Shown here in pieces: positions 1 through 8,176 of a stretch of 26,586 nucleotides of DNA (position 1 is its first letter; the number at the start of each line of letters is the position of its first letter). The DNA is from Ignavibacteriales bacterium. Its GTDB lineage: Bacteria; Bacteroidota; Ignavibacteria; Ignavibacteriales; Ignavibacteriaceae. The translations under genes and the position numbers were made by a program. The notes under the pieces were generated by a model. The model was given only the letters and a program-made list of their open reading frames with translations. It had not been told where the DNA came from and searched no databases. The stretch is from assembly GCA_020061995.1 (NCBI GenBank), contig JAGUXE010000222.1:1-26586 (forward strand), in the 5' to 3' direction.

Positions 1-752
1 GTTTCAGCCATTAAATCTGCATAACATAAATCAAATATTTTTTTATTGATAGGATTTCCATCTCCATGCGTTACTCTTCTTAGATCAAATTCAGGAAAGA
101 GAGAAATATCTGCATATGCTTCATTCCCTTTTAGCGGAATGAAAATTTCATCCATAAGAATAATTGACGAGGCATTTAAAGTCAGCTTTAAATCTTCAAT
201 TCCATTATCTGAAGTCTTGAAGTAAGGGTGCCAACCAGACCAAAATGGTATTGGAAAATCACTCAGATTTTTTCCTTTCACTTCAATTAACAGCTGATCA
301 GATGTTAAAGTGAAATAAATAAAAACATCTACATCAAAAGGATAACCATCAAACTCTGCTTTACGAATTGAGGAATTTTTAAGCTGAATTCTGATCGAGT
401 CATTAGAGTTAAAAATGTTTTCAACTTCAAACAATTTCATTGATGTGAAACCATGTATAACTCTTGTTTTTGGGGCAATCGGTTTTAAACTATGTTGATT
501 TCCTAAAAACGAATAACAATCATTCTCTATACGATTTGCAAAAGGTGTCATTATCCAATTGCGTGATCCATTCCCGGTATCAAACTCTTCAGGAGAAGAA
601 TAGCCATCGAGCACAGAAACAAATTCCCCATTTTTGTTAAATGATAACGAGAGGGGAGTTGCTCCTGTAAGACAAAATTCAAATTTAACAGATTCACTAA
701 AAACTGATATTTTTTTGTGTGCTCCAAAAATAGTTTCCTTAACTTCGTACAT
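1..752 (-). CDS. Aldose 1-epimerase-like protein, 3' end beyond window
   Basis: The open frame starts with ATG at 752 and runs off the left edge, so about 250 N-terminal residues are visible and the C-terminus is missing. It looks like the galactose mutarotase-like fold: an F-A-N-R-I motif near residue 71, a V-I-H-G-F motif with His100, and S-G-W-H-P-Y-F with His175, matching the substrate-binding Arg and the two catalytic His of GalM-type aldose 1-epimerases. The family interconverts alpha and beta anomers of free sugars, or sometimes of sugar phosphates; the catalytic Glu near the C-terminus cannot be checked here. An AAGGAA ribosome site lies 5 bases before the ATG, inside the end of the preceding gene, and the two frames overlap by 14 bases. 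No signal peptide is seen, so it should act in the cytoplasm. The exact sugar is unknown. Confidence 0.8.
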   Translation of the reverse strand, partial: MYEVKETIFGAHKKISVFSESVKFEFCLTGATPLSLSFNKNGEFVSVLDGYSSPEEFDTGNGSRNWIMTPFANRIENDCYSFLGNQHSLKPIAPKTRVIHGFTSMKLFEVENIFNSNDSIRIQLKNSSIRKAEFDGYPFDVDVFIYFTLTSDQLLIEVKGKNLSDFPIPFWSGWHPYFKTSDNGIEDLKLTLNASSIILMDEIFIPLKGNEAYADISLFPEFDLRRVTHGDGNPINKKIFDLCYADLMAE

Positions 753-1545
753 TGGAATTCCTTTGTTTAATTAGAGTTCGTCTAAAATTACAGCAACTGC
801 ATTCAGCAGAATCGCATAATAATTTTGAAAAATCCTTTATGAAAAATTCTTTTGTTATATCTTTAAATTTATGACATTCACTGAAAAAATATGTTAATTT
901 GTTAAATCCGGTAAATGGTGCTAAATGATTACATACTATGTGGTTATGAAGATTAGTAAACCCTCGGCTACAGCCTGGTACTTGTGTAAGATTAAGCACT
1001 TTTCCACTCGAAACCGAAATGGGGAGCACGTCCTTTTCTTTCCAACAAAATGAATTAAGCCATGGTAAGTTATGAATAACTTCAAGATAATGAATATAGC
1101 TCATTGAAGTAAAATCTGTTCCTAGGAGGAGTATGCTCCCATTATTTTGATCAAGCCATTCGAGAGGACTCCCTAATCCGAGTGGACTTGCTGGATTATT
1201 ATACGCTCCAATTTCTGCGCATGCTCCCCATAAAGCAAATGAATGAGTTGCCGAGGATGTTCTGATTACTCCATCCATTTTTCTAAAGGTTTCAGATATT
1301 GCCCCTACTAATGATTCTGAATCAGTTTTTGTGAACAAAGTTTCTTCATTATCAGTTTTTTTAAAATTGTACGTGAATGTTGGAATCATTAAAGATCCAT
1401 CTTCACCGATGTAATTCATTAACTTTTCCAAAAATTGATTCGGTGATTCAACATTCAGACATTCACGAATTTTTTTAAATGATGAATGCAAAATTAGATT
1501 TGAACCCTTTTTCAGTCCGATATGTTTGAAGAACTCGACTAACAT
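739..1545 (-). CDS. AAC(3)-family N-acetyltransferase
   Basis: A 268-residue protein of the antibiotic (aminoglycoside 3-) N-acetyltransferase family, which moves an acetyl group from acetyl-CoA to an amine on an amino-sugar or aminocyclitol. Family signs are the N-terminal L-I-L-H-S-S-F strand (17-23), G-S-L-M-I-P-T-F-T-Y (50-59), R-T-S-S-A-T-H-S-F-A with the likely catalytic His101, S-P-L-G-L-G-S-P, and the G-S-I-L-L-L-G-T-D-F stretch. The length is normal for the family. The last 30 residues carry four Cys within 10 positions, which I do not recall as typical. It sits inside a sugar-catabolism operon and overlaps the next gene by 14 bases, so a metabolic role such as N-acetylating an amino sugar fits better than drug resistance. 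The substrate is not predictable from sequence. Confidence 0.85.
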   Translation of the reverse strand: MLVEFFKHIGLKKGSNLILHSSFKKIRECLNVESPNQFLEKLMNYIGEDGSLMIPTFTYNFKKTDNEETLFTKTDSESLVGAISETFRKMDGVIRTSSATHSFALWGACAEIGAYNNPASPLGLGSPLEWLDQNNGSILLLGTDFTSMSYIHYLEVIHNLPWLNSFCWKEKDVLPISVSSGKVLNLTQVPGCSRGFTNLHNHIVCNHLAPFTGFNKLTYFFSECHKFKDITKEFFIKDFSKLLCDSAECSCCNFRRTLIKQRNSNVRS

Positions 1546-1581
1546 TTGATTCTATCAATATTAAAGTTGTTAAGAAACTGT

Positions 1582-3984
1582 CTACAAAATGATTTCGATG
1601 TTTATTACAGTATCTTTATACTCTTCAACTTTTATTAGATTGTCTTCTACAGATTCACCATTAATCTTTATTGAAGTAAATCCGGTGTTTTTGCCATAGG
1701 GATTTTTCACTGATAAATTAATTGTTTTTCCTCTGAATTTTCTAGTAGCCGAATATTCCTTCCACTTTGAAGGAATGTTCGGATTTATCATAAGACCCTT
1801 GATTGATGTTCTGAAACCTAGAATATAATCGATTCCGTTTCTTAGCATCCAAACCGCTGTTCCTGTAAGCCAACTATGACTAGCTTGTCCCTCAGTCGGG
1901 TGATCTGGACTAGTAACATATTCTGCATATACATAAGGTTCAACTTCATACTTATCAATTCTTGCGGAAGAATTCGGTGGCATCATTCGAGAATAAATAT
2001 CATACGCACCTTCAACATCACCATTTATTATTGAGGCTAGAACAAACCACGAGGATGCATGATTGAAAATAGCACCATTCTCCTTTTTTCCGGGAACACA
2101 TCTGCTTATCAAACCTACATTCTCTTCTACTTTTGTATAGGATGGCCAACAGATTTGAATTCCATTGGGACGAGCTAATAATTTTTTTACTGAGTTCAAT
2201 GCTTTGTCACCACGATCTTTAGGTGCCAAACCTGATATTACAGACCAAGTCTGTGAATTTATAAATATTTTTCCTTGTCTTGCTTTTTTAGTGCCAAGTG
2301 GTGAACCATCATCTTTAAATGCTCTAATATACCAATCTCCATCCCATGCGACTTCATTTACTATTTTGCCAATTTTCTCGTACTCTTTTTTCCAACGATT
2401 TTGTGTTTTCGTATCTTTTTTCAATTTCAATAATTCAAAAGTCTTCTTAATTACATAACCAAGGAAAAATGCTCCCCAGATGGTTTCTCCTTTCCCTTTC
2501 GGACCAACTTTATCAAGTGTGTCATTCCAATCTCCATTCATAATTTTTGGGATTCCACGCTCCGAGGTTGCAGAGAGTGCAAAGTCGATTGCTTTCTTCA
2601 TATGTTCATATACTGAACCTTCGCCACCATCATAGTAAGGAACCTTTTCATCAAGGATTGAAAGATCAGCAGTTTCATTTAAATACTCAATTATCCCGAA
2701 AGGAACCCAAAGTGGTGTATCGGAGTGATTAGTTTTTTCACCCCACTCTGTAATCTTAAAGAAATTATGAAGGGTTGATCCATTCTTAAATTGAAATCTA
2801 AGGGCATTTAATAATCGTTTTTTTACTCGATCGGGTTCAACCATAACAACACCAAGAATATCCTGAAATTGGTCACGCATTCCGGTTCCGAATAATAAAC
2901 CGCCATGATAGTAGCCGGAATTTCGTGCCATATCAAAAGTTACAGCTGCCTGATATTGATTCCACACATTCAACATAGTATTAAATTTTTCATCCGGTGT
3001 ACATACTTGAACATGCGATAAGTAATTCATCCATTTAAGTTTTAAATTTTCAAATTTATTATTGATTGTTTTTAAATTGACAAGGTTTTTCCAATCTAGA
3101 GATTTATATGGATTTTTATCTTCTTTATTTGAAACAGCAAAAACAAATGCTGCTTCTTTAGATTTACCAGATTGAAGTTTAATTTTTGATTGAAGAGCTG
3201 CTACCGGTTCACCCGCAGTGATTTCAGTATTAAACATCTTTCCATTCTCAATTGCTATTGGATTGGCTTCAGATCGCCATTTACCAATGAATTTATCCAG
3301 ACTTCCATCAAAACCTGAAATCGGTAAAGTAGAGGAAAAATATATATTATATTTCCAATCAAGATTTGGTTGTTCAACACTGACTTTGCGATTTAAAACC
3401 CAATAACGACGTGTTGCAACAAGGGTTTTATTCGGTTTATCAAAATAAATTTCTGTAAAATGTTTATCATTAGGTTGATTGATTATATCGTTAAGAGCAT
3501 TTCCCATCATCAATTCTGTAAATGCATAAATTTCGAGTTTTCGATTTTTTCCACTGAGATCGGTTAATTTGAATTTCCAAATTTCTGCATTAACATCGGT
3601 TGGAACGAAGTAAGTTAACTCACCTCGAATTCCGCTTATTTCTGTTATGATAGTCGTGTAGCCTTGTCCATGATGACATTCGTAAAGATCATATTTTTTG
3701 TCGATTGTAGGTGCCCAACTCAAAGACCAATATTCACCCGTTTCAGAATCCTTCACAATTACATAACGTCCCGGACGATCCCAAGGAAGTGAATTGTAAC
3801 GCATTCTTGTAAGTCGGTTATCGCGAGGTGTTTCAAGAAAACTAAAACCACCACCGGTATGTGAAATAAGTCCGCCATAATTTTCATTCCACATATAATT
3901 GAACCATGGGCGGGGAGTACGTGGATTGGTTATGATAAATTCTCTGCCATCATCAGAATAGTGACCAAATTTATTTTTTAACAT
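1582..3984 (-). CDS. GH94 glycoside phosphorylase (cellobiose/chitobiose phosphorylase-like)
   Basis: An 800-residue GH94 enzyme. These enzymes cleave beta-linked disaccharides with inorganic phosphate, inverting the anomer to give an alpha-sugar 1-phosphate plus a free sugar. The N-terminal beta-sandwich has the hallmark F-I-I-T-N-P-R-T-P-R-P-W (about 16-27) and G-G-G-F-S-F. The catalytic (alpha/alpha)6 barrel has G-M-R-D-Q-F-Q-D-I-L-G around Arg370, the acid Asp488 in G-D-W-N-D, and K-E-N-G-A-I-F-N-H with phosphate-binding His642, so the active site looks intact. Several segments, such as Y-D-G-G-E-G-S-V-Y-E-H-M-K and E-A-N-P-I-A-I-E, recall N,N'-diacetylchitobiose phosphorylase more than cellobiose phosphorylase, by my memory of those sequences. 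No signal peptide. It lies 10 bases downstream of the GH38 gene. Products would feed the mutase encoded upstream in the same operon. Substrate uncertain. Confidence 0.92.
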   Translation of the reverse strand: MLKNKFGHYSDDGREFIITNPRTPRPWFNYMWNENYGGLISHTGGGFSFLETPRDNRLTRMRYNSLPWDRPGRYVIVKDSETGEYWSLSWAPTIDKKYDLYECHHGQGYTTIITEISGIRGELTYFVPTDVNAEIWKFKLTDLSGKNRKLEIYAFTELMMGNALNDIINQPNDKHFTEIYFDKPNKTLVATRRYWVLNRKVSVEQPNLDWKYNIYFSSTLPISGFDGSLDKFIGKWRSEANPIAIENGKMFNTEITAGEPVAALQSKIKLQSGKSKEAAFVFAVSNKEDKNPYKSLDWKNLVNLKTINNKFENLKLKWMNYLSHVQVCTPDEKFNTMLNVWNQYQAAVTFDMARNSGYYHGGLLFGTGMRDQFQDILGVVMVEPDRVKKRLLNALRFQFKNGSTLHNFFKITEWGEKTNHSDTPLWVPFGIIEYLNETADLSILDEKVPYYDGGEGSVYEHMKKAIDFALSATSERGIPKIMNGDWNDTLDKVGPKGKGETIWGAFFLGYVIKKTFELLKLKKDTKTQNRWKKEYEKIGKIVNEVAWDGDWYIRAFKDDGSPLGTKKARQGKIFINSQTWSVISGLAPKDRGDKALNSVKKLLARPNGIQICWPSYTKVEENVGLISRCVPGKKENGAIFNHASSWFVLASIINGDVEGAYDIYSRMMPPNSSARIDKYEVEPYVYAEYVTSPDHPTEGQASHSWLTGTAVWMLRNGIDYILGFRTSIKGLMINPNIPSKWKEYSATRKFRGKTINLSVKNPYGKNTGFTSIKINGESVEDNLIKVEEYKDTVINIEIIL

Positions 3985-3994
3985 TTGAATAATC

Positions 3995-6778
3995 CTATAT
4001 AATTTTTATAAACTTAATAATGTAAGTAACTATTTTTTTTGGTTTGATTGAAATACTAAAACCATTTTCAATTATAGTTGCATTTTCTAAAGGGATTTCT
4101 ACAAGGGTTGCCGATTGGACAGATTCAATTTTATTGAAAAATGAAACCTTCCCCGATAATTCGATACTTGTTGGGTTATGAAGTCGCAGAATATATGAAT
4201 CCTCAATATTATCAGCTTTTTTGAATGCATCAAAAACGATTTCTTTCGGTTCAATATTTATATATGAGATTGATTTAGGAAGCTTACCTTTACTATCGCC
4301 GCATTGGACGAGGCTTAACGGAGTATTAAATTTATATGCTTCCTCGTAAACATTTCCTTTTTCCCAATTTCCGGTATGTGGATAAAAAGCCATTTTGCAA
4401 TTGAACTTACCAAGACATTGCGAACCCTTCTGGTGGGAGTAGTCTTCCAGTGAACTTGGTTGAATTATATATTTAAATGATCGAAGAAGAGTAAATGCAA
4501 CGGTTCTCTTTTTATCATTTATCATTTCATATTCTTTTAAACCGTTAGCAAAAAATGCAACGCCATGTTTTTTATCTGAGATATCGACGAAGTGGTGGAA
4601 CGGAAAATCGTACATCGGCTGCTCAATCCAATTTTTGGTATTCGGTCTTTCGGTTGATCTTTCAACTACGTCAAATTGCCCTTCCACAAAATGTCGATTC
4701 GTTTTTATTTTTGTCGGGAACATGATTCTTAGACGATGATTTTCAGATTGATTATCGACTTCAACAATAAACTCAACTTTGTTACTATCATGCCTCAATG
4801 TAGCGAATAAATTGATTTCAATTCTTTGTTTTTTCTTTTTCGCTTCTTTTCCATTAATATAAAGCGGGCGCTTAATTGTATGGTGAATTGATACAGTTGC
4901 GCTAAGTGAATTATTCTCAACGAGTTGAATTTTCGGTTTTGAATCAAGTGTTGTAAATACAGGTGTAATAGGTTTATGTACCCAAGCATGGCCTTCTTCT
5001 CCTTCATCATAAAAGTAGGCGAGAGAGTCATATATTTTCTCATTTATCTTATCAACAATTTTAAGAGTACCGTTTTTGTTAACCTTTACTTTAATGAAAT
5101 TGTTCTCTAGAATAACATGATCTTTTTTGATGTAACCCGTAAATGTTGATTTAAAACTAGTTGTCTCAACAGGCAGAATTCTGAATGATGAATAACCCAG
5201 AGGTGCAATATCTTTAAGCTGAATATGAGTTCTATATCGCTTCATCTTGAAGTACATAGGTCGATCAATTAATTGTTCGAATACCGGTTCGATATCAGTT
5301 GTTTCTGCAATAGATTTGCAAAGGACATTTCCATTGTCAGAAATTACTTTAAAATCACCTTTATCGTATTCAACCGGAATATCGATAAATGCTTCTACTG
5401 TTTCACTTCTTAAATAGGGGAGTGGATTGAAAACAACAAGGTTAATACCGGGTTTATCATTCTCTTTTGTTTCAGATGAAAAATCAATCATTTTGACAAT
5501 ATGTTTGGTTGCTTGTTCAAAAACACCCTGTGATATTTCAATTACTTGTTTATAACGAGACATCATATCGTCATGAATATCATCAAGACTACATCCGCCA
5601 ATCGAATCATGAGCTGAATTTTGAATCAGATAATTCCATGCTATGTCAATGTATTTGGAATCATTATCCAATCCATTTATGCCTGCCAAATTATAGAAAG
5701 GTTCAGCGTAATATTGGAGCCATTTTTCAGCTTCAAAATTCTTAATTTTTAAATACATTCTTGCTGAAGTAACATAACCATAAAGGTTACCGCTTCTTAA
5801 ATCGAATTGAGCAGATCTCCTTTCACCTCTTACTAAAGCAAGTTTACTCTCATCAACAGAAGATAAAAGAGCATTTGCATAGTCTTCAAGAGTTGAATGA
5901 ATTAAATTAATTTCCGGAAAAACTTCTTTAATATCTTTTAATATTTGGACAGTTTTAATATTTGGACCGCTTGAATCATGTCCTTCCATCCAGATTACAT
6001 TCGGGGTGGTGAAATCATCAGCTTGCTTTTCGATAATAGCATTTACTGCCGATTCAATATTTTCTTTATAATAATTGTCAGCCGGATCTACATTAAAATA
6101 GTCTTCCTTATGCAAAGATTGATCTGCGAAATGGAATGGAACTCCGCCGGTTGACCATTTGTATTCAACATCAGCAAATCCTTCATTATGAACTACAGGT
6201 CTATAAATATAAAAATAAAAATTGTATCTCGGCATTGTCGAAAACCGAGATGATATTTTCCTTATGCCGTCTGCACCTTCCCAAACAAATTCAGCATGAT
6301 GTGAATCAAGTGAATTTACACCTCTGTAAAACATTAACAAATTTATTCCAAACTGATCATAAATTTGTGGTAACTGCGAAATCTGCCCCCATGAAAAAGG
6401 GGAGTAACCGATTTTCGAAACACCACCGAACTGTGAACAGATTTGATGTCCAAGCAATAAATTTCGGACTAAGTTTTCACCTCCAACAAGAAATTCATCG
6501 GGAAGAATAAACCAGGGACCGATAAACAATCTTTTATCTTCAACTATTTTTTTAATTATTTCTTTATTCTGAGGTTTAACTTCCAGATAGTCAGTAAGTA
6601 CAATTGATTGACTATCAAGATGAAATGCTTTGTATTCAGGTTCCTTGATTAATATATCAATAACGTTATCAATCATTTCTACAAGCATTTGTCGGTTACG
6701 TTGGAAAGGAAATCTCCACTCTCTATCCCAGTGGGTATTTGAAATTACGTGAAACACTTTATCATTTCTCATCTTCAT
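3995..6778 (-). CDS. GH38 alpha-mannosidase-like protein, nucleophile Asp replaced
   Basis: A 927-residue cytoplasmic protein of glycoside hydrolase family 38, similar throughout to E. coli MngB as I remember it. The first zinc ligands are present in T-H-W-D-R-E-W (His16, Asp18), the last in S-A-H-D-S-I-G-G (His390), and the proposed acid/base region in E-G-H-D (Asp268). The segment that in MngB reads Y-L-P-D-S-F-G is here Y-S-P-F-S-W-G, so the Asp that is both nucleophile and fourth zinc ligand is Phe128. The rest of the protein, including the beta-sandwich C-terminal half with L-A-Y-F-Y-D-E-G-E-E-G, is full length and uninterrupted. It may be an altered or non-hydrolytic member. Met3 is an alternative start; neither Met has a strong ribosome site. 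It is co-transcribed with the GH94 gene. Confidence 0.9.
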   Translation of the reverse strand: MKMRNDKVFHVISNTHWDREWRFPFQRNRQMLVEMIDNVIDILIKEPEYKAFHLDSQSIVLTDYLEVKPQNKEIIKKIVEDKRLFIGPWFILPDEFLVGGENLVRNLLLGHQICSQFGGVSKIGYSPFSWGQISQLPQIYDQFGINLLMFYRGVNSLDSHHAEFVWEGADGIRKISSRFSTMPRYNFYFYIYRPVVHNEGFADVEYKWSTGGVPFHFADQSLHKEDYFNVDPADNYYKENIESAVNAIIEKQADDFTTPNVIWMEGHDSSGPNIKTVQILKDIKEVFPEINLIHSTLEDYANALLSSVDESKLALVRGERRSAQFDLRSGNLYGYVTSARMYLKIKNFEAEKWLQYYAEPFYNLAGINGLDNDSKYIDIAWNYLIQNSAHDSIGGCSLDDIHDDMMSRYKQVIEISQGVFEQATKHIVKMIDFSSETKENDKPGINLVVFNPLPYLRSETVEAFIDIPVEYDKGDFKVISDNGNVLCKSIAETTDIEPVFEQLIDRPMYFKMKRYRTHIQLKDIAPLGYSSFRILPVETTSFKSTFTGYIKKDHVILENNFIKVKVNKNGTLKIVDKINEKIYDSLAYFYDEGEEGHAWVHKPITPVFTTLDSKPKIQLVENNSLSATVSIHHTIKRPLYINGKEAKKKKQRIEINLFATLRHDSNKVEFIVEVDNQSENHRLRIMFPTKIKTNRHFVEGQFDVVERSTERPNTKNWIEQPMYDFPFHHFVDISDKKHGVAFFANGLKEYEMINDKKRTVAFTLLRSFKYIIQPSSLEDYSHQKGSQCLGKFNCKMAFYPHTGNWEKGNVYEEAYKFNTPLSLVQCGDSKGKLPKSISYINIEPKEIVFDAFKKADNIEDSYILRLHNPTSIELSGKVSFFNKIESVQSATLVEIPLENATIIENGFSISIKPKKIVTYIIKFIKII

Positions 6779-6825
6779 TCATTCAATAATTAATTTAATT
6801 GTCATTTATCTTTAATAGAATCAAA

Positions 6826-8172
6826 TTAGAATTTAACCAAAATATCTGCTACACCATTATTAGCTATAAGTGATGCCGCTTTAAAATTATGTCCGCTTGT
6901 TTGAGCAAAGGGGACGGCAACACAATTTCCAATACCTGCAGCACGCATAGCAATTAATCCGCTTTCACTATCCTCAAAACCGATTACTTTATTAAAATCT
7001 TTTTTGTCGATTGAAAGTTTGTATAAAGCCATACTGTAAAGATCACGATGTGGTTTTAAGCGAATTTCACTTGAATCATTTGCTGTTATGACTGAGTCAT
7101 AAAAACTTTTATAATCTGAAAAAACTTTAATGAGCTTTCTTTTTCTTTGTGAAGGGAGTTGCCATGTTTTAATTTCATCTTGAATAGCTTTAAATACTTC
7201 ACGAAGAACAATATCAGCTTCATACAATATCGATGAAGTGACTACAGCTATCTTTAAGGGATTTTTTAGAAAATGGATTCCGAGCATTTTAAGGTGCTCA
7301 GATAGCTTTTCAGCATCAAGTTTCATTTTTGAATTATTCTTTGTAATAATTCGAACTAGATAATCACTAAAAATGGCTGCATCTTCACCTAACAAACCTT
7401 TTACTATCGCTAAATAGATACCGACTGCAGGCATAGGTTCGATAAGGTGTTTTCCTTTTTCAAGATGTAATTCAGAAATAATTTTTTGGGATTCACCCAT
7501 TAATAATCTTTGAAGTAATTCATGGTAGTGTTTGTAGTATATGTCAATTCCTACTCTAACAAAATCATCAGGTCGATTCAACGCAACAATGGCGGCGTAT
7601 TTCTTAATCGCATATTTAACCAAATCGTTAAAAGTATTTTTTGTGATTTTAATTGACTGAAATTTAATGAGGGACTTGTCGGATAATAATTCGCTTACCC
7701 CAAGAGAAACTAAATTATTTGTTACCTCACTTTTTCTTCCTTGATCTTTGCCATAAATCAATGTCCAAATTGCTGCTTCAATAAAAGCTTTTTGTGCCTC
7801 GAATTTTACAATCTTGTTTTGATAAGTGCTTATAAGATACTCTACATGTTTTGTGGTACTGTTACCAATTATGTTTGGATAGTCTTTAACATTATCCAAC
7901 CCTGACCAATTGGTTGTGCTCATTCTGCCTGAGATACATCTTACCATATATTCGAGTGAATGTATACAAAGAACTTCCGTGGTTGTTGTTGTCCCGTCCA
8001 TATCCATAACTGTAGCAACCACTTTATTGAGTGGAGTTTTATTCTTTCCGGCAAGTGGAAAAATTTCGAACTTTGGATGAATGTATGAAGGGTTATCAAC
8101 AATAACAAACTCAGAGCTAAGTTTTGATAATTCTTTTATTGCCTCATTTCGAGTTACTATTCTTTTACTCAT
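6826..8172 (-). CDS. HAD-superfamily hydrolase with large insert
   Basis: A 448-residue haloacid-dehalogenase-superfamily protein. Motif I is V-M-D-M-D-G-T with nucleophile Asp57 and Asp59. Motif II is V-V-T-S-S, motif III is the Lys in L-K-P-H-R-D, and motif IV is G-F-E-D-S-E-S-G at 398-405. The G-F-E-D-S motif and the K-P-x-P-like motif III resemble beta-phosphoglucomutase and related sugar-phosphate phosphatases. The protein is about twice the usual 220 residues: a mostly helical region of roughly 250 residues sits between motifs I and II, and about 50 residues precede motif I. It starts 4 bases after the mutase stop and shares its operon, so a sugar phosphate is the likely substrate, either as phosphatase or phosphomutase. 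Which one is not decidable here. Confidence 0.82.
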   Translation of the reverse strand: MSKRIVTRNEAIKELSKLSSEFVIVDNPSYIHPKFEIFPLAGKNKTPLNKVVATVMDMDGTTTTTEVLCIHSLEYMVRCISGRMSTTNWSGLDNVKDYPNIIGNSTTKHVEYLISTYQNKIVKFEAQKAFIEAAIWTLIYGKDQGRKSEVTNNLVSLGVSELLSDKSLIKFQSIKITKNTFNDLVKYAIKKYAAIVALNRPDDFVRVGIDIYYKHYHELLQRLLMGESQKIISELHLEKGKHLIEPMPAVGIYLAIVKGLLGEDAAIFSDYLVRIITKNNSKMKLDAEKLSEHLKMLGIHFLKNPLKIAVVTSSILYEADIVLREVFKAIQDEIKTWQLPSQRKRKLIKVFSDYKSFYDSVITANDSSEIRLKPHRDLYSMALYKLSIDKKDFNKVIGFEDSESGLIAMRAAGIGNCVAVPFAQTSGHNFKAASLIANNGVADILVKF

Positions 8173-8176
8173 ATAA

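Noticed and set aside
739..1545. Aminoglycoside resistance gene
   Set aside because: Family membership is clear, but it is embedded in a sugar operon with no resistance or mobile context; the family is broad.
2165..2458. Plus-strand reading frame inside the GH94 gene, and similar frames opposite other genes
   Set aside because: They lie antisense to strongly conserved coding sequence, show no family features and lack convincing starts.
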